Of a DNA stretch of 51,550 nucleotides, positions 51,514 through 51,550 are shown in pieces (within the stretch, counting starts at the first letter, position 1; the number at the start of each line of letters is the position of its first letter). Source of the stretch: an uncultured Alphaproteobacteria bacterium (GTDB lineage Bacteria; Pseudomonadota; Alphaproteobacteria; RF32; CAG-239); assembly GCA_944392325.1 (NCBI GenBank), contig CALXWI010000004.1, positions 1 to 51,550 on the forward strand. Direction: 5' to 3'. The translations under genes and the position numbers were made by a program. The notes below the pieces were generated by a model. It was not told the origin of the DNA, searched no databases, and saw only the letters and a list, made by a program, of their open reading frames with translations.

Positions 51514-51550
51514 GAATGCTCACGACGACGATGCTATAAGAAGGTATGGA

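Overview
The window looks like a chromosomal segment of an AT-rich, diderm, flagellated alphaproteobacterium. Supporting evidence: a CcrM-type GANTC adenine methyltransferase, an RNase J, a yqeY-dnaG-rpoD block, a clear sigma-54 (-24/-12) promoter in front of flgBC-fliE, lipoprotein and outer-membrane barrel genes, and a MacAB-OprM-type efflux set. Many single-gene units of unknown function lie between housekeeping genes. That pattern suggests an uncultured host- or gut-associated lineage, but this is inference. No phage, insertion sequence or CRISPR array was seen.

Layout. 0-2 kb: tRNA-Leu(GAG), flagellar rod/export genes fliE-flgC-flgB and a divergent FlhB-C-like gene. 2-6.7 kb: four unknown genes in two paralogous pairs, with an rsmB-like methyltransferase between them. 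6.7-13.3 kb: rlmE, two overlapping Ppx/GppA genes, ccrM, two unknown genes and rnhB. 13.3-14.8 kb: a 121-bp tandem repeat, queH, a small membrane protein and a strongly structured, terminator-ended RNA or leader. 14.8-20.7 kb: PAP2 phosphatase, then the most interesting block, in which a MerR-family regulator controls a polyferredoxin-tatA-tatC operon and an aldo/keto reductase-flavodoxin operon, followed by a deoxyinosine glycosylase. 20.8-28 kb: small proteins, a lipoprotein, a metallophosphoesterase, macA-macB-oprM and tRNA-Ile(CAU). 28-30.5 kb: three unknown or partly recognised genes, including a CoaD-like fusion. 30.6-39.5 kb: rpoD, dnaG, yqeY, two exported proteins, greA and trxB. 39.5-46 kb: an outer-membrane barrel, tRNA-Arg and tRNA-Pro, radC-map, a group of small membrane proteins and a degenerate SfsA homologue. 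46-51.5 kb: RNase J, tspO and alaS.

How genes work together. The 15.6-20.2 kb block has three promoters with the MerR signature: a -35 box and a -10 box 19 bp apart with the dyad TAGAGTATACTCTA between them. They precede the polyferredoxin-tatAC operon, the reductase-flavodoxin operon and the regulator gene. The reductase has an RRDFL Tat signal and two ferredoxin-like clusters, and the flavodoxin has a Sec signal. I read this as an inducible envelope redox module that carries its own Tat translocase and membrane electron donor.

A second theme is a set of about twelve lineage-specific genes with a shared architecture: TTGACA-type promoter, an AT-rich leader of 30-50 nt with no Shine-Dalgarno sequence that usually ends in TTATG, and in most cases a terminator soon after the stop codon. 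Housekeeping genes around them mostly have ordinary AGGAG-type sites. Translation starts were refined where a Shine-Dalgarno, promoter, terminator or signal peptide decided the matter.
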